64,000 nucleotides of DNA from ECT2AJA-110-A sp035399845 (lineage in GTDB: Bacteria > Planctomycetota > Phycisphaerae > UBA1845 > UTPLA1), in NCBI GenBank assembly GCA_035399845.1, contig DAOPJV010000029.1, positions 1 through 64,000 of the forward strand, given 5' to 3'. A program made the translations under genes and the position numbers. Below the pieces are notes generated by a model, which worked only from the letters and a program-made list of their open reading frames with translations, was not told the DNA's origin and did no database searches. Each line of letters begins with the position of its first letter. The stretch's first letter is position 1. Shown in pieces: positions 8,364 through 17,395 of this stretch.

Positions 8364-9835
8364 TACTTACCCCCTTTAATACCCAATTCCTCCAGGATGA
8401 CGAGCACGCGATCCCAGTTGGTCTTGAATGGTTCTGCATGCTGAAGCAAATCTCGGAGGTTCATTTCCGTCACACCCTTCTCCTGAAGCCGTTCCACAGT
8501 CGTAAGGATAGTATGTCGCAGCGTATCGTCGGAGGCAGCGTTTTCGCGAACCAAGTCCGGCGCCCCGCCCATGTCAGCGAAGAACATGTCCATCGGCAAC
8601 GTCGATTCAAACAGCTCCAGAATCCGGATGAACTTGCCCGAGTTTTCGTTGCTGAGTGCTGCAACAAAGTCCTCGACGACGGGATGATCACGATTTATTG
8701 CGTATCGAATTTCGTTCTTGTCTTGAATGCGATTCCAAACCGGCAGTCGGTCATCGGTTGCTCGGCGATGGCCTCGCGTCGTATAGATGCGTTTTGACGT
8801 CGCACCGATCGTCTCAATGATCCTTCGAAGACGTTCCCGAACAACAAAGGGAGGCTGTGCGGAGGCTTTCTTGACGTCGATCTTCCATTCCTCATCAAGC
8901 CCGTTGGGCATGTCGATTCTCACACGGGCGAGCTTTGTGAGTTCTGTTTGACGGGCAAGCCCGAACCACGTCCCATAGATGATGAGTCGCTTCTGACGAT
9001 AGACGTAGAATCCCTGATTCTTGAGATACCCCTCTCGGCCGGCCAGTCGGTCCCATTCATCCGCGCTGACCTTTCGATGGTGCGGCAGTGTGAAAGTCTG
9101 CACTGTCACCCAATGATCGCCAACCTTGATATTCTCTTTGGGGCCGATGACTGTCGCCGTATGACGGGAATGAAACGGGTCGTGAGGAACAAGCGACCGA
9201 TTGTTCAGGCTGATCGATACCCTCCGTGTTCCAGCTTCGCCGGAAAGGAATCGATGAAACACCAGTTCGAGGTGAGAGAGCGCGTCGGCCAATCTTCCAT
9301 CGAAGTGCTCAGCCGAAGGAACTCCGTCGCATTCCTCAACAAGTCGATCCAAGTCTTCCCAGAGAACGAGTGTTCCGTTGCTGCCGAGCTGATCAATCCA
9401 CGGTATGTCTGTTACTTCATCCGGGATCTGAACCAGCCACTCGTCTTTGTTGGACACAAACTCCAGATCCCATACTGCCGCATGTGTCTCCCCTCGCCGG
9501 CGAGTGACGACTGTTAATCGTCGGCACTGCGAAAACGACGCCGTCTTCAGCCCCAGGCCGAATCGTCCCAGATCTGCCGCGGACCTTTCGTCCAGCGGAT
9601 TCCGACAGCCGGGACGCATCGCAACCATCAAGTCCTCCCAAGTCATCCCGGTACCGTTATCCAAGATTGCAACTCTGTGTTTGCCGCCAGAATCCGTGTA
9701 TATGTCGATCTGTGTTGCATCGGCAGTGATAGAATTATCGATCACATCGGCCAATGCTGTCTCCAGCGCGTATCCGATATCGCGCATACTCTCTATCAGC
9801 ATCGCTGCGCTCGGCGCGGCCAAAAACGTCCGCAT
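8363..9835 (-). CDS. GHKL ATPase, MutL/MORC-like, of the defence operon
   Basis: A 490-residue GHKL-fold ATPase and the first gene of the operon. The Bergerat motifs are clear: N box ALADVIDNSI (about residues 28-36), G1 DNGTGM (59-64) and G2 GRFGLGLKTASF (90-101). The remainder resembles the S5-like domain of MORC/MutL-type proteins from predicted restriction systems (GRKVSADEWDRLAGREGYLKNQGFYVYR-like region) rather than a mismatch-repair MutL, since there is no C-terminal dimerisation and endonuclease motif. The ATG at 9835 has GGAG eight bases upstream. Gene content MutL-like, Z1, DUF4420, AIPR matches Mza systems. The ATPase is probably the conformational switch or sensor of the complex (inference). 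Confidence 0.92.
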   Translation of the reverse strand: MRTFLAAPSAAMLIESMRDIGYALETALADVIDNSITADATQIDIYTDSGGKHRVAILDNGTGMTWEDLMVAMRPGCRNPLDERSAADLGRFGLGLKTASFSQCRRLTVVTRRRGETHAAVWDLEFVSNKDEWLVQIPDEVTDIPWIDQLGSNGTLVLWEDLDRLVEECDGVPSAEHFDGRLADALSHLELVFHRFLSGEAGTRRVSISLNNRSLVPHDPFHSRHTATVIGPKENIKVGDHWVTVQTFTLPHHRKVSADEWDRLAGREGYLKNQGFYVYRQKRLIIYGTWFGLARQTELTKLARVRIDMPNGLDEEWKIDVKKASAQPPFVVRERLRRIIETIGATSKRIYTTRGHRRATDDRLPVWNRIQDKNEIRYAINRDHPVVEDFVAALSNENSGKFIRILELFESTLPMDMFFADMGGAPDLVRENAASDDTLRHTILTTVERLQEKGVTEMNLRDLLQHAEPFKTNWDRVLVILEELGIKGGK

Positions 9836-10202
9836 GAAGACTACTCCAATTCAGTGTTCAACAGTGCAAGACAAACCGCAGACGGTACACCCACGATACC
9901 CGACAAGTCCCCATGAATTGTACCGATTTCTATGTTAGCCCCGCACCGTCCGGAACACACGCATTTGGCAGTCAAAGCGTAAGGAGCGGCAGGCGGTACA
10001 CAGCCCGCGGCAAACCGCGAGAACTGAACCGCCCCCGGCGCCACTGGTCGACAGAATACACGGCAGTCGCGTGACGCCTTTGGATTGAACTCGAAGAAAT
10101 ACGAGCCGTCTGTGTTCAGACTCGAACCGAGGACCCGTAGGCAACGAACAGAGATCCTGCTGAGACACCTAACGCAAGCCGAATCATTCGGCTCGCAAAC
10201 CT
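9836..10202. promoter_or_regulatory. Intergenic region upstream of the defence operon
   Basis: About 370 bases without a convincing gene. It must hold the promoter of the minus-strand defence operon; a TACAAT (minus strand, near 9915) is a possible -10 without a good -35. At about 10118-10140 the minus strand reads GGGTCCTCGGTTCGAGTCTG, which resembles a tRNA T-arm and may be a tRNA remnant bordering the island. Composition changes back to high GC from about 10200. Confidence 0.3.
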
Positions 10203-10697
10203 TCAGCGCCCGCCGCCGTCTTCGGTTGGCGCTCCGGCGTCATCGCCGCGGGCAATCGCCTGCAACGCCGCATTCGACAGGGTTTGATGATTCCGCCGCA
10301 GAAAGAAGCTCCTCAGCCGGCGCCAGGCGCCGCGCGGGACCTCGTCCGTGAAATCGAACATCGGCCGGCCGGCGAGCGGCTCGGGCCAGAGGATGCGGCT
10401 CGCAAAGTCTGTCGAACCGGACAGGCCGGGTTCCAGTCGCGCCCCCAGGCGCTCCCCCAGCGCATGAAGAAACGCGTCACGACCTTCCGCGTAACAGGAC
10501 GCCTCATACCAGCCGCCCGCCGCCTCTGCGAAACAGAAGAAGTAATCATCAGCAAACGGCCCATGCGGACTCGTCAATTCGCCGATGATGCGAACCGCAT
10601 CGAGTGGTATCCGCCAGTCGCCAACCGGCGTCTCATAGCGGATCACGTCGCCGTCCAGCCACAGCCTGCCGGATTTCCGCACACGCCCCATACCCAT
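10203..10697 (-). CDS. Hypothetical cytosolic protein
   Basis: A protein of about 164 residues with no recognised domain. The ATG at 10697 is preferred (GAGG eight bases upstream); a TTG at 10703 and an ATG at 10691 are alternatives. The product has alternating beta-like segments (SGRLWLDGDVIRYETPVGDW, RIPLDAVRIIGEL) and aromatic-rich DDYFFCFAEAAGGWYEAS, and no signal peptide or membrane segment. Third-position G/C bias fits a real gene, unlike the opposite-strand frame. It stands alone between the defence island and the tRNA gene. Confidence 0.6.
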   Translation of the reverse strand: MGMGRVRKSGRLWLDGDVIRYETPVGDWRIPLDAVRIIGELTSPHGPFADDYFFCFAEAAGGWYEASCYAEGRDAFLHALGERLGARLEPGLSGSTDFASRILWPEPLAGRPMFDFTDEVPRGAWRRLRSFFLRRNHQTLSNAALQAIARGDDAGAPTEDGGGR

Positions 10698-10703
10698 GTC
10701 CAA

Positions 10704-10944
10704 CGCCTCGCCCTGACAGTGTCACGTATCGCCGCCGCCGCCAACGACCGCCCGGCGCCCGGCGGGCCAGGTTAGGGAATCGCGTCGATCGCGCTCCATC
10801 ACGCGCACGCCGCATGGCTCACGAACGAACCGATACCACACAGACATCATAAGCACAGAAGGATCGGCCGGCGGACAGGAAGCGGCCGGCGGGCCGCGAG
10901 CGCAGCTGACGGGTCATCGAGCGTCTCGCGGAACGGGGATGCAA
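10704..10944. other. Intergenic spacer, no feature seen
   Basis: 240 bases of GC-rich sequence upstream of the hypothetical gene and downstream (3') of tRNA-Thr on the minus strand. I see no convincing ORF, promoter or terminator. Confidence 0.3.
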
Positions 10945-11017
10945 AGCCGGCAATCGGACTCGAACCGATGACCTGCGGTTTACAAAACCGCTGCTCTACC
11001 AACTGAGCTATGCCGGC
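10945..11017 (-). tRNA. tRNA-Thr (anticodon UGU)
   Basis: The minus strand folds into a complete cloverleaf. The acceptor stem is GCCGGCA (11011-11017) with TGCCGGC, and the D-arm is TAGCTCAGTTGGTAGAGCA. The anticodon arm GCGGT-TTTGTAA-ACCGC has anticodon TGT, and the T-arm is ATCGG-TTCGAGT-CCGAT. The discriminator base is T; the CCA end is not encoded. The sequence around it is otherwise empty. Confidence 0.95.
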
Positions 11018-11210
11018 GCGTGCTGCGCAACGGGGGATTATACATGACTTTCCGGCGTTCGCCTCCCGGCGCCGCTGGCATTTTCCGCGGATCGGGTCGG
11101 GCCCGCGATCGAGTGGCCGGTGGCCTACGCCGTGCGGGGCGCAGGCGATCGGCGCGCGGGGGCGCCGGCGATCGCGCACGCCGCTCGGACCATCGCTCCG
11201 GCCGTTGGCG

Positions 11211-11729
11211 TCACTCCGCCCTCAGGTTCTGCGCCCCCGGTTGCCCCTGGCCCGGGACGCCGTTGTCGTCGGCCCTTGCCAACGCCGCCGAGGCCTGACC
11301 GCATTCGGGACACACCGCGCTTTCGACGCCCTTCAGGTCATATCCACAGGCGAGGCATCGCCCTTCCGTCTCGCGCGCTTTCCGCTCGTGCGCGCGGATT
11401 CGATGTCGGGCGCAGAGGATCATCCATATCACAAACTCCAGCCAGATCGCCCACCAGGTCTGAATGTTGAATGCAACGCCGCGGGTCCCTGGGAAGCTGG
11501 CCAGGGTTCTGCTGTGCGGCGCGCAGATCAACAGACCGGGAGAGAGCTCGTGAACTCCCTCAATACAAAGACTGTCCGTATAGATATGGAGTTCGCCATT
11601 GCTCACCCAGATGGCGATCTGCGAGTTCGAATACGACACGGCAAAGATGAAAGTGAGGAACCAGGCGATCGCCGTCACGATCATCAGTCTGAGCATGACG
11701 TATCGAGGAATGTCCCACGGCTTCGCCAT
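11211..11729 (-). CDS. Membrane protein with planctomycete-type zinc ribbon
   Basis: A 172-residue protein with an N-terminal membrane segment (LRLMIVTAIAWFLTFIFAVS), an extracytoplasmic stretch, a second segment (WWAIWLEFVIWMILCA), and then a cytosolic zinc ribbon CLACGYDLKGVESAVCPECG. The four Cys in CxxC...CxxC spacing probably bind zinc. This CGYxLKG ribbon is often found in small membrane proteins of Planctomycetota, and a second copy of the motif occurs in the protein at 18940. The function is unknown. It may share a transcript with the small frame ending at 11760, 30 bases upstream. Confidence 0.75.
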   Translation of the reverse strand: MAKPWDIPRYVMLRLMIVTAIAWFLTFIFAVSYSNSQIAIWVSNGELHIYTDSLCIEGVHELSPGLLICAPHSRTLASFPGTRGVAFNIQTWWAIWLEFVIWMILCARHRIRAHERKARETEGRCLACGYDLKGVESAVCPECGQASAALARADDNGVPGQGQPGAQNLRAE

Positions 11730-11759
11730 GATGGGCTCGTGTTCTCCGGCGCCGCGGCC

Positions 11760-12005
11760 TCACGGTTCAAACCTGCAGAAGAAGGAGGCCTCCCGCAGTC
11801 TATCAAATTCGCCGAGCGAGGTCGTCGGCCATTCCGACTCGACAAACACATTGAGGCGAATCCGCCGGCGCCAGGTGTCAGCCGCGATGGGCGCAACGAT
11901 CGGCGCGCCAAGGTCGCCCGCAAACGCCCGCCCTACCAGAGCGGCGTCGAACTTCAGGGAACAATCGTCCCATATCGCTTCGCCGCGAAGCGACTGAGTC
12001 GACAC
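11760..12005 (-). CDS. Possible small hypothetical protein
   Basis: A minus-strand frame from a GTG at 12005 gives about 81 residues containing SLRGEAIWDDCSLKFDAALVG and ending RLREASFFCRFEP. It sits 30 bases upstream of the zinc-ribbon membrane gene in the same orientation, which favours reality. The longer frame to 12119 begins with an Arg/Pro/Gly-rich stretch that looks non-coding. No homology is recognised, and it could be a remnant. The rest of the 11730-12243 interval contains nothing else I can support apart from the H-NOX ribosome-binding site (AAGGG near 12230). Confidence 0.3.
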   Translation of the reverse strand: MSTQSLRGEAIWDDCSLKFDAALVGRAFAGDLGAPIVAPIAADTWRRRIRLNVFVESEWPTTSLGEFDRLREASFFCRFEP

Positions 12006-12243
12006 GCCACGCCGCCGCCCGGGCGGCCGAGCGGCTCGCGGGCCCGCAGGATATGGGCCCACGCCAACCCGTCTGTCCGCGTGAAGCTGTTCGCCACGCG
12101 ATGTCATGGGGGTCACCACGGGTTAATACGCAGCCCGCAGGCGTGTTCACAGCTGAAAATCCAACTGAATTCGACCGAAAAGACTGATACGACATCAGGA
12201 CAGACCGGCGGAATCGTCGACGCCGGAATCAAGGGTCAGCGGC

Positions 12244-12813
12244 ATGGTCGGTCTCATTCACACAATCCTGCTGGACATGATCCAGCGCCAGGCGGGCGCC
12301 GACGCGGCGACGGACATTCGACGCATGGCGAAGGTGGATCCGCAGATCGACTTCCGCATCGACGAGAACTATGACGACGCCGAGTTTCTGCGACTCCTCG
12401 TCGCCACCTGCGAACGGCTCGGCCTCACGCAGGACCAGGCCGAGCAGGCGTTCGCCCGCGCCTTCTACGAAGACTCCGTCCGGCGCTGGCCGACATGGTT
12501 CCAGTTATCAAAGAGCGCCCGGGAGTTTCTGAAGCGCCAGCCCGCGATTCATAACGGATTCGCGACGGGCGTCTCCGATTCGTCGGCCCGAGCCGGCATC
12601 CGCGACAAGTTTCGGCTGGAAGAGCGTCCCGACAGAATCGTCGTTCACTACAAGTCACCGAACAGGCTGTGCGGCGTGTATGTCGCGCTCGCCCAGGAAA
12701 TTCTCGAGCACTACGGTGAGTCCGCACGGATCGAGCACCCGCGCTGCCTGCGTGGCGACGATCCGTCCTGCGAAATCCATGTCATCTGGCCCGATACCAC
12801 GGGGAACGCATGA
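12244..12813 (+). CDS. H-NOX / heme-NO-binding (HNOB) sensor protein
   Basis: A 189-residue stand-alone heme-NO/O2-binding domain, the usual family length. The N terminus (MVGLIHTILLDMI) aligns with the H-NOX start. The segment SAREFLKRQPAIHNGF places His103 at the position of the proximal heme-ligating histidine. The Y-x-S-x-R heme-propionate motif appears as YKSPNR (Tyr136, Ser138, Asn140, Arg141), so the Arg is shifted by one. The C terminus CLRGDDPSCEIHVIW matches the GD..C ending of HNOB proteins. AAGGG lies upstream of the ATG. It overlaps the histidine kinase by four bases (ATGA), the classic H-NOX/kinase pair in which NO or O2 binding to heme controls kinase activity. Confidence 0.85.
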   Translation: MVGLIHTILLDMIQRQAGADAATDIRRMAKVDPQIDFRIDENYDDAEFLRLLVATCERLGLTQDQAEQAFARAFYEDSVRRWPTWFQLSKSAREFLKRQPAIHNGFATGVSDSSARAGIRDKFRLEERPDRIVVHYKSPNRLCGVYVALAQEILEHYGESARIEHPRCLRGDDPSCEIHVIWPDTTGNA

Positions 12814-14252
12814 TGGAGCAGTCGACAGCGCCATCCAACGAACCCCTTCGGGCCGCGATCGAGGAGATCGCGGACCAGCTGTGCATGGCGGTCGACGGCC
12901 ATTTCGACTTCCGGGTCGACGTCGACGTGTCGGATCCCAGCGCCGAGAAGCTGCACATGCTGATCAACTTCGTGCTCGACGCGGCGCGCCGATCCATCGA
13001 AGAGCATCGCATCGTGAATGAGGAACTGCAGAAGGCGATGTCGCAGGTGGAGTCGGCGCGAATCCAGGCGGAGATTGCCAACCGGGCGAAGTCCGAATTT
13101 CTCGCCAACATGAGTCACGAACTGCGAACGCCGCTCACGGCCATTCTCGGATTCGCGAATCTCCTGCGCGACGAGTCCACGGACCAGCAGCGGGCGACTG
13201 TCGACATCATCTCGCGCAACGGCGAGCACCTGTTGAACGTGATCAACGATATCCTCGACCTGACCAAGGTCGAGACGGGGCGATTCCGGATGACCCGCTC
13301 AGAGGTCGCGCCGCTCCAGATCATCAACGACGTCATCGCTGACTACCGTCGCCAGGCGCTGGAGAAACATCTTCAACTGGGTTCGCGGCTGGTGACGACG
13401 ACGCCTCCCACGATCTCGACGGACCCGGTTCGATTCCGCCAGATCCTGACGAACCTGATCAGCAACGCAATCAAATTCACGGAACAGGGATCGATTGACC
13501 TCGAAATTTCCTACCTCCCGCCACCGGCCGACCTGTTCTCCATCGATATCGTCGACACGGGAATCGGCATCAACGACGATCACGTGGAGCGGCTGTTCCG
13601 ACCCTTCTCCCAGGTGGACACGTCGATGTCCCGCAGCTTCGGCGGAACGGGACTGGGGTTGATCATCGCCCGCCGCTTCGCAGAGATGCTGGGGGGCGAC
13701 GTGACAATCGTCAGCTCAGAGCCCGGCAGGGGATCCCGCTTCCGCTGCAGAATCGCCGCGAACACGGACGCCATCGCCAGACCAACCACGAGCGAGACGC
13801 CGGCACAGTCCCGTGGCGCCACGAGCGCGAACGCGTCAGAAAGCGACGCGGACGCCATCCGTGGTCTGCACATCCTCTTCGTGGAGGACGGTCCGGACAA
13901 TCGCCGACTCGTCTCGCACATTCTCAAGAAGCGAGGCGCCGGCGTGACAATCGCCGAGAATGGACAGATCGCGGTCGACATGTTCGAGCGTTCGCTCCCC
14001 GGCGCCGACACGTTCGACGCGATTCTGATGGACATGCAGATGCCCGTGATGGACGGCTACACGGCGACGGCGCGATTGCGCGAGATGAATGTGCGGACGC
14101 CGATCATTGCGCTGACCGCGCACGCGATGACGGGAGATCGCGAGAAGTGCATCGCCGCAGGCTGTGACGACTACGCGACGAAGCCGATCTCGCCGAAGGA
14201 ACTGGTCCGCATCATCGCCTCCCACGTCCGCAAATCGGCCGTGTCCGGTTAG
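12810..14252 (+). CDS. Hybrid histidine kinase with C-terminal receiver
   Basis: A 480-residue soluble sensor kinase. Residues 1-75 are a linker without membrane segments, followed by a coiled coil (about 66-95). The HisKA H-box is SHELRTPLTAILGF (phospho-acceptor His103). The HATPase domain (about 205-315) shows the N box NLISNAIKF, G1 DTGIGI, the F box RLFRPFSQVD and G2 GGTGLGL. The receiver domain (about 352-475) has phospho-acceptor Asp408 in ILMDMQMPVMDG and the conserved Lys in YATKPIS. With no transmembrane region of its own and a four-base overlap with the H-NOX gene, it is probably the H-NOX-regulated kinase. No output protein is adjacent, so phosphotransfer would go to a distant partner. 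Confidence 0.93.
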   Translation: MMEQSTAPSNEPLRAAIEEIADQLCMAVDGHFDFRVDVDVSDPSAEKLHMLINFVLDAARRSIEEHRIVNEELQKAMSQVESARIQAEIANRAKSEFLANMSHELRTPLTAILGFANLLRDESTDQQRATVDIISRNGEHLLNVINDILDLTKVETGRFRMTRSEVAPLQIINDVIADYRRQALEKHLQLGSRLVTTTPPTISTDPVRFRQILTNLISNAIKFTEQGSIDLEISYLPPPADLFSIDIVDTGIGINDDHVERLFRPFSQVDTSMSRSFGGTGLGLIIARRFAEMLGGDVTIVSSEPGRGSRFRCRIAANTDAIARPTTSETPAQSRGATSANASESDADAIRGLHILFVEDGPDNRRLVSHILKKRGAGVTIAENGQIAVDMFERSLPGADTFDAILMDMQMPVMDGYTATARLREMNVRTPIIALTAHAMTGDREKCIAAGCDDYATKPISPKELVRIIASHVRKSAVSG

Positions 14253-14307
14253 CGATCGGGCGATCCGTCGGGCGATGGCTCGCCGACAACCTCCTGAGCC
14301 CCGAAAG

Positions 14308-14337
14308 TTGTATCCACGGCGCCTGTCGGCGTACAAT
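14308..14337 (+). promoter_or_regulatory. Candidate sigma-70 promoter of the M4 peptidase gene
   Basis: TTGTAT at 14308-14313 and TACAAT at 14332-14337 are separated by 18 bases. The -10 matches five of six consensus positions, the -35 only three of six. It lies about 100 bases before the TTG start of the peptidase. Confidence 0.4.
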
Positions 14338-14434
14338 AGAGGACCTGGGTGAATCCGCGAATTCACCACGAACGCGCAGCCTCGGGGATCTCCCGGGATC
14401 GCTGCGCCAGCCAGGGACCCGGTGGAGTGGAACA

Positions 14435-17395
14435 TTGAAGAATCACGCCAATCGCAGCCATGCGACATCGTTTTTGACTTCTCAGACAACCAGCAGGGGC
14501 CGAGGGCCGCGTGGCCGACGCGCCGGCGCCCTGACGCTCGCCTGCGCGCTGATCGCCACAACAACGGCGCTGGCCGCCAACGAGCCGAGTATTCGCCGCT
14601 CGGCGAGGACCGGCGTTGCGCAGTTCCTGTCAGCGCCTGACGGCCCGATCCAGCCGGCGCCGGGAGCGAACCGGCGTGGCGCCGACGCGGCCATCGATCG
14701 ATTCGGCGCGTCGTTCGGCATCGCGGACGCCTCCGCGCAGTTGCGGGAGATCAAGCGGGAGACCGACGCATTCGGATACGTTCACACGAGCTATCAGCAG
14801 ATCCACGCGGGCATCGACGTCTTCTCCGGCATCCTGCGCGTCCACGAAAACGCGGCCGGCGCCCTGGTCGCGATGAACGGCGATATCTACCCCATCTCGG
14901 CCAAGCTCGAGACGACACCGGCGATCTCCGCCGACGACGCCGTCGCCTCGTGCCTGGCCGATCTGCGAATCGATCGGGCCGACACGGAGCGAAGCGACCT
15001 GGTCATCGTCGATCCGGGCTGGTACGGCGATCCGTCGATCGGACCTCGGCTCAGTTACCACGTCATCCTGTCGCGACTGACGCCGCCATTGCGCGAGGCG
15101 TTTTTCGTGGACGCCGCCAACGGTGAGATTCTCGATCAATGGACGATGCTGCACTCGGCGCGCGTGCGACAGATCTACGACGGCCAGGGCGGCGGCAGCC
15201 TGCCCGGCTCGCTGTCACGCGCCGAGGGCGATCCCGTTGTCGTGTCGCCCGAGGATGTCAATCGCGCCTACGACTATTACGCCGATGTCTATGACTATTA
15301 CTTCAACGCCTTCGGCCGGGACAGCATCGACGGCGCCGGCATGCCAATGATCGCGACGGTCAATTCAACGTTTCCCTCCTGCCCGAACGCACAATGGAAC
15401 GGCTCCCAGATGATCTTCTGCGATGGCGCCGTGACGGACGACATCGTCGGACACGAACTGACACATGGCGTGACTCAGTTCACGGCGGACCTGATCTACC
15501 AGAACCAGTCGGGGCAGCTCAACGAGTCCTTCTCCGACGTCTTCGGCGAACTCATTGATCTCTACAACGGCGGCGCCGAAGTCGCGGGCCCTCCGACGGC
15601 CACGCCGTTCGGCGCCCATCCGACGGGCGGCGGTCTCGACACACCGAACACGCTGCGCGACACGGACTGCAGCCTGTCGTCGGAAGGTCATCCCGACGGC
15701 GTTCGCTGGCTGATGGGTGAGGAAGCCACGATTTTCGGCGGCGCGATTCGCGATATGTGGAACCCCGCGTGCTTCAACGATCCGGACTTCGCGAACAGTG
15801 TCCTGCAGACCTGCCCGTCCATCGACAGCGGCGGCGTCCACTCCGGCAGCGGCGTTCCCAATCACGCGTTCGCCATGCTGACGGACGGCAAGACCTTCAA
15901 TGGCTATACGATCAACGGCATCGGTCCCATCAAGTCCGGCGCCGTCTGGTATCGCGCGTTGTCGGAATACCTCACGCCCGCCTCAGACTTCGACTCGGCG
16001 TTCCCGCTCTTCATTCAGGCGGCGAATGACCTGGTCGGCATTGACCTGAACGACCCGCGCACGGGAATGCCGTCGGGCGTGTCCATCACGGCCGCCGATG
16101 TCCTGGAAGTTGAGAAGGCGCTGCTCGCCGTCGAGATGAACACGAGCGGCGCGTGCGGCGCCAGCGACGACGTGCTCAGCGGCATTGAGCCGGCGCGATG
16201 CGGCGCTCGACAGACAATCTTCGCCGACGACTTCGAGACGGGCGCCGTCGGCTGGACCGTCTTCAACTCCGGCCCTCCCACGCCCTATGACTGGACGCTG
16301 ACGACGTCTCCGCTGCCGATGAACGTCGCCGGCGTCGCCTGGTTCTGTGCCGACGCGGACGTCGGCGACTGTTCCGGGCAGGATGAATCGGGAACGCACT
16401 CGCTGGTCAGCCCGATGATCGCGATCCCGATGTCCGCCGAACATCCGCGCGTTTCTTTCCGGCATCTCGTCGGAACCGAGGGCGCCTGGGACGGCGGCAA
16501 CCTCAAAATCAACGTCAATGGCGGCGGCTGGCAGGTTCTGCCGCGCGAAGCCTACACGTTCAACGCGACGAACGCGCCGCTGAACAGTGTCGCCCAGAGC
16601 AGCACGAATCCCCTTGCCGGCGAGCCCGGCTGGACAGGCGGCGGCGGTCCCTGGGGACGCTCGATCGCCGATCTGGCGGCGTTCGTTTCGCCGGGCGATT
16701 CCGTCCAGTTCCGATTTGAATTCGGCAAGGACGGCTGCACGGGGGGCAGCGGCTGGTACGTCGATGACTTTGAATGCTACAACTGCATTGACTGCGACAA
16801 CGACACGGCGGCCGATATCGACGCCTTCCGATTCGCAATCTCGACGGGACCTCAGGGCAACATCGGCGATGGTCAGCCGCAGATCTTCGTGATTTCGGCG
16901 CCACCCGCGGCGGCGGGAGATGTCGAACTGCGGGCGAACGCCAGGGGCGACTTCTCATCGAACGAGGAGTTCCTGGATGTCGATCTGAACGGGACGCTCG
17001 TCGCGACGCTGTTTGCGACCAACGGGGCCGACTGTCCCAACACACCCGAATCGGAACTCCTGATCATTCCGGCGGCGACGTTCAATGCGGCGCTGGCCGG
17101 CGGCGACGCTACGATCACGCTGATCGCCAGCGGCGCCGTGAACCCGGGCCTGACGACGGGCGCCTGTCGGGGCGAGTCCTTTGTCGCGTTGTCGATTCAG
17201 TACGACCTGGCGGCGCCGGACTGCGACGGTGACCTGGCCCTCGACGCCTGCCAGCGGGCCGATCTCACGATCGCTGATTTTGTGGACGCCCTGATCACAC
17301 AGGTCGGCGCGACATGCATCCACGACTTCAACGATGACGGACAGGTCGACGGCCGTGACATCCAGGACTTTGTGACGGATCGCCTCACGCCCTGA
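14435..17395 (+). CDS. Secreted M4 (thermolysin-family) metallopeptidase with dockerin-like tail
   Basis: A 986-residue exported zinc peptidase. The start is TTG at 14435 with GGTGGAG upstream. A signal peptide follows a long basic stretch (LTLACALIATTTALAANE). An FTP/PepSY-type propeptide runs to about residue 220 (FGYVHTSYQQIHAGIDVFSG). The catalytic domain has HELTH at 340-344, the third ligand in NESFSDVFGE, and the C-terminal M4 block GVPNHAFAMLTDG...GAVWYRALSEYL with the transition-state histidine region. Next is a beta-sandwich domain (about 590-780; DDFETGAVGWTVF, GWYVDDFECYNC) resembling the MAM/jelly-roll modules of secreted peptidases. The C terminus DFNDDGQVDGRDIQDF is an EF-hand/dockerin-like repeat common at the ends of planctomycete exoproteins. 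It probably degrades extracellular protein. Confidence 0.92.
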   Translation: MKNHANRSHATSFLTSQTTSRGRGPRGRRAGALTLACALIATTTALAANEPSIRRSARTGVAQFLSAPDGPIQPAPGANRRGADAAIDRFGASFGIADASAQLREIKRETDAFGYVHTSYQQIHAGIDVFSGILRVHENAAGALVAMNGDIYPISAKLETTPAISADDAVASCLADLRIDRADTERSDLVIVDPGWYGDPSIGPRLSYHVILSRLTPPLREAFFVDAANGEILDQWTMLHSARVRQIYDGQGGGSLPGSLSRAEGDPVVVSPEDVNRAYDYYADVYDYYFNAFGRDSIDGAGMPMIATVNSTFPSCPNAQWNGSQMIFCDGAVTDDIVGHELTHGVTQFTADLIYQNQSGQLNESFSDVFGELIDLYNGGAEVAGPPTATPFGAHPTGGGLDTPNTLRDTDCSLSSEGHPDGVRWLMGEEATIFGGAIRDMWNPACFNDPDFANSVLQTCPSIDSGGVHSGSGVPNHAFAMLTDGKTFNGYTINGIGPIKSGAVWYRALSEYLTPASDFDSAFPLFIQAANDLVGIDLNDPRTGMPSGVSITAADVLEVEKALLAVEMNTSGACGASDDVLSGIEPARCGARQTIFADDFETGAVGWTVFNSGPPTPYDWTLTTSPLPMNVAGVAWFCADADVGDCSGQDESGTHSLVSPMIAIPMSAEHPRVSFRHLVGTEGAWDGGNLKINVNGGGWQVLPREAYTFNATNAPLNSVAQSSTNPLAGEPGWTGGGGPWGRSIADLAAFVSPGDSVQFRFEFGKDGCTGGSGWYVDDFECYNCIDCDNDTAADIDAFRFAISTGPQGNIGDGQPQIFVISAPPAAAGDVELRANARGDFSSNEEFLDVDLNGTLVATLFATNGADCPNTPESELLIIPAATFNAALAGGDATITLIASGAVNPGLTTGACRGESFVALSIQYDLAAPDCDGDLALDACQRADLTIADFVDALITQVGATCIHDFNDDGQVDGRDIQDFVTDRLTP

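Noticed and set aside
8363..9835. Mismatch-repair MutL
   Set aside because: Only the GHKL ATPase half resembles MutL; the C-terminal endonuclease/dimerisation part is missing and the neighbours are defence genes, so the MORC-like defence assignment is preferred.
307..10140. Direct repeat TTCAGCCCCGAATCCGA (near 437) versus TTCAGACTCGAACCGA (near 10118) as island attachment sites
   Set aside because: The match is short and imperfect, with a length difference; it could easily be chance. Kept only as a weak hint of a tRNA remnant.
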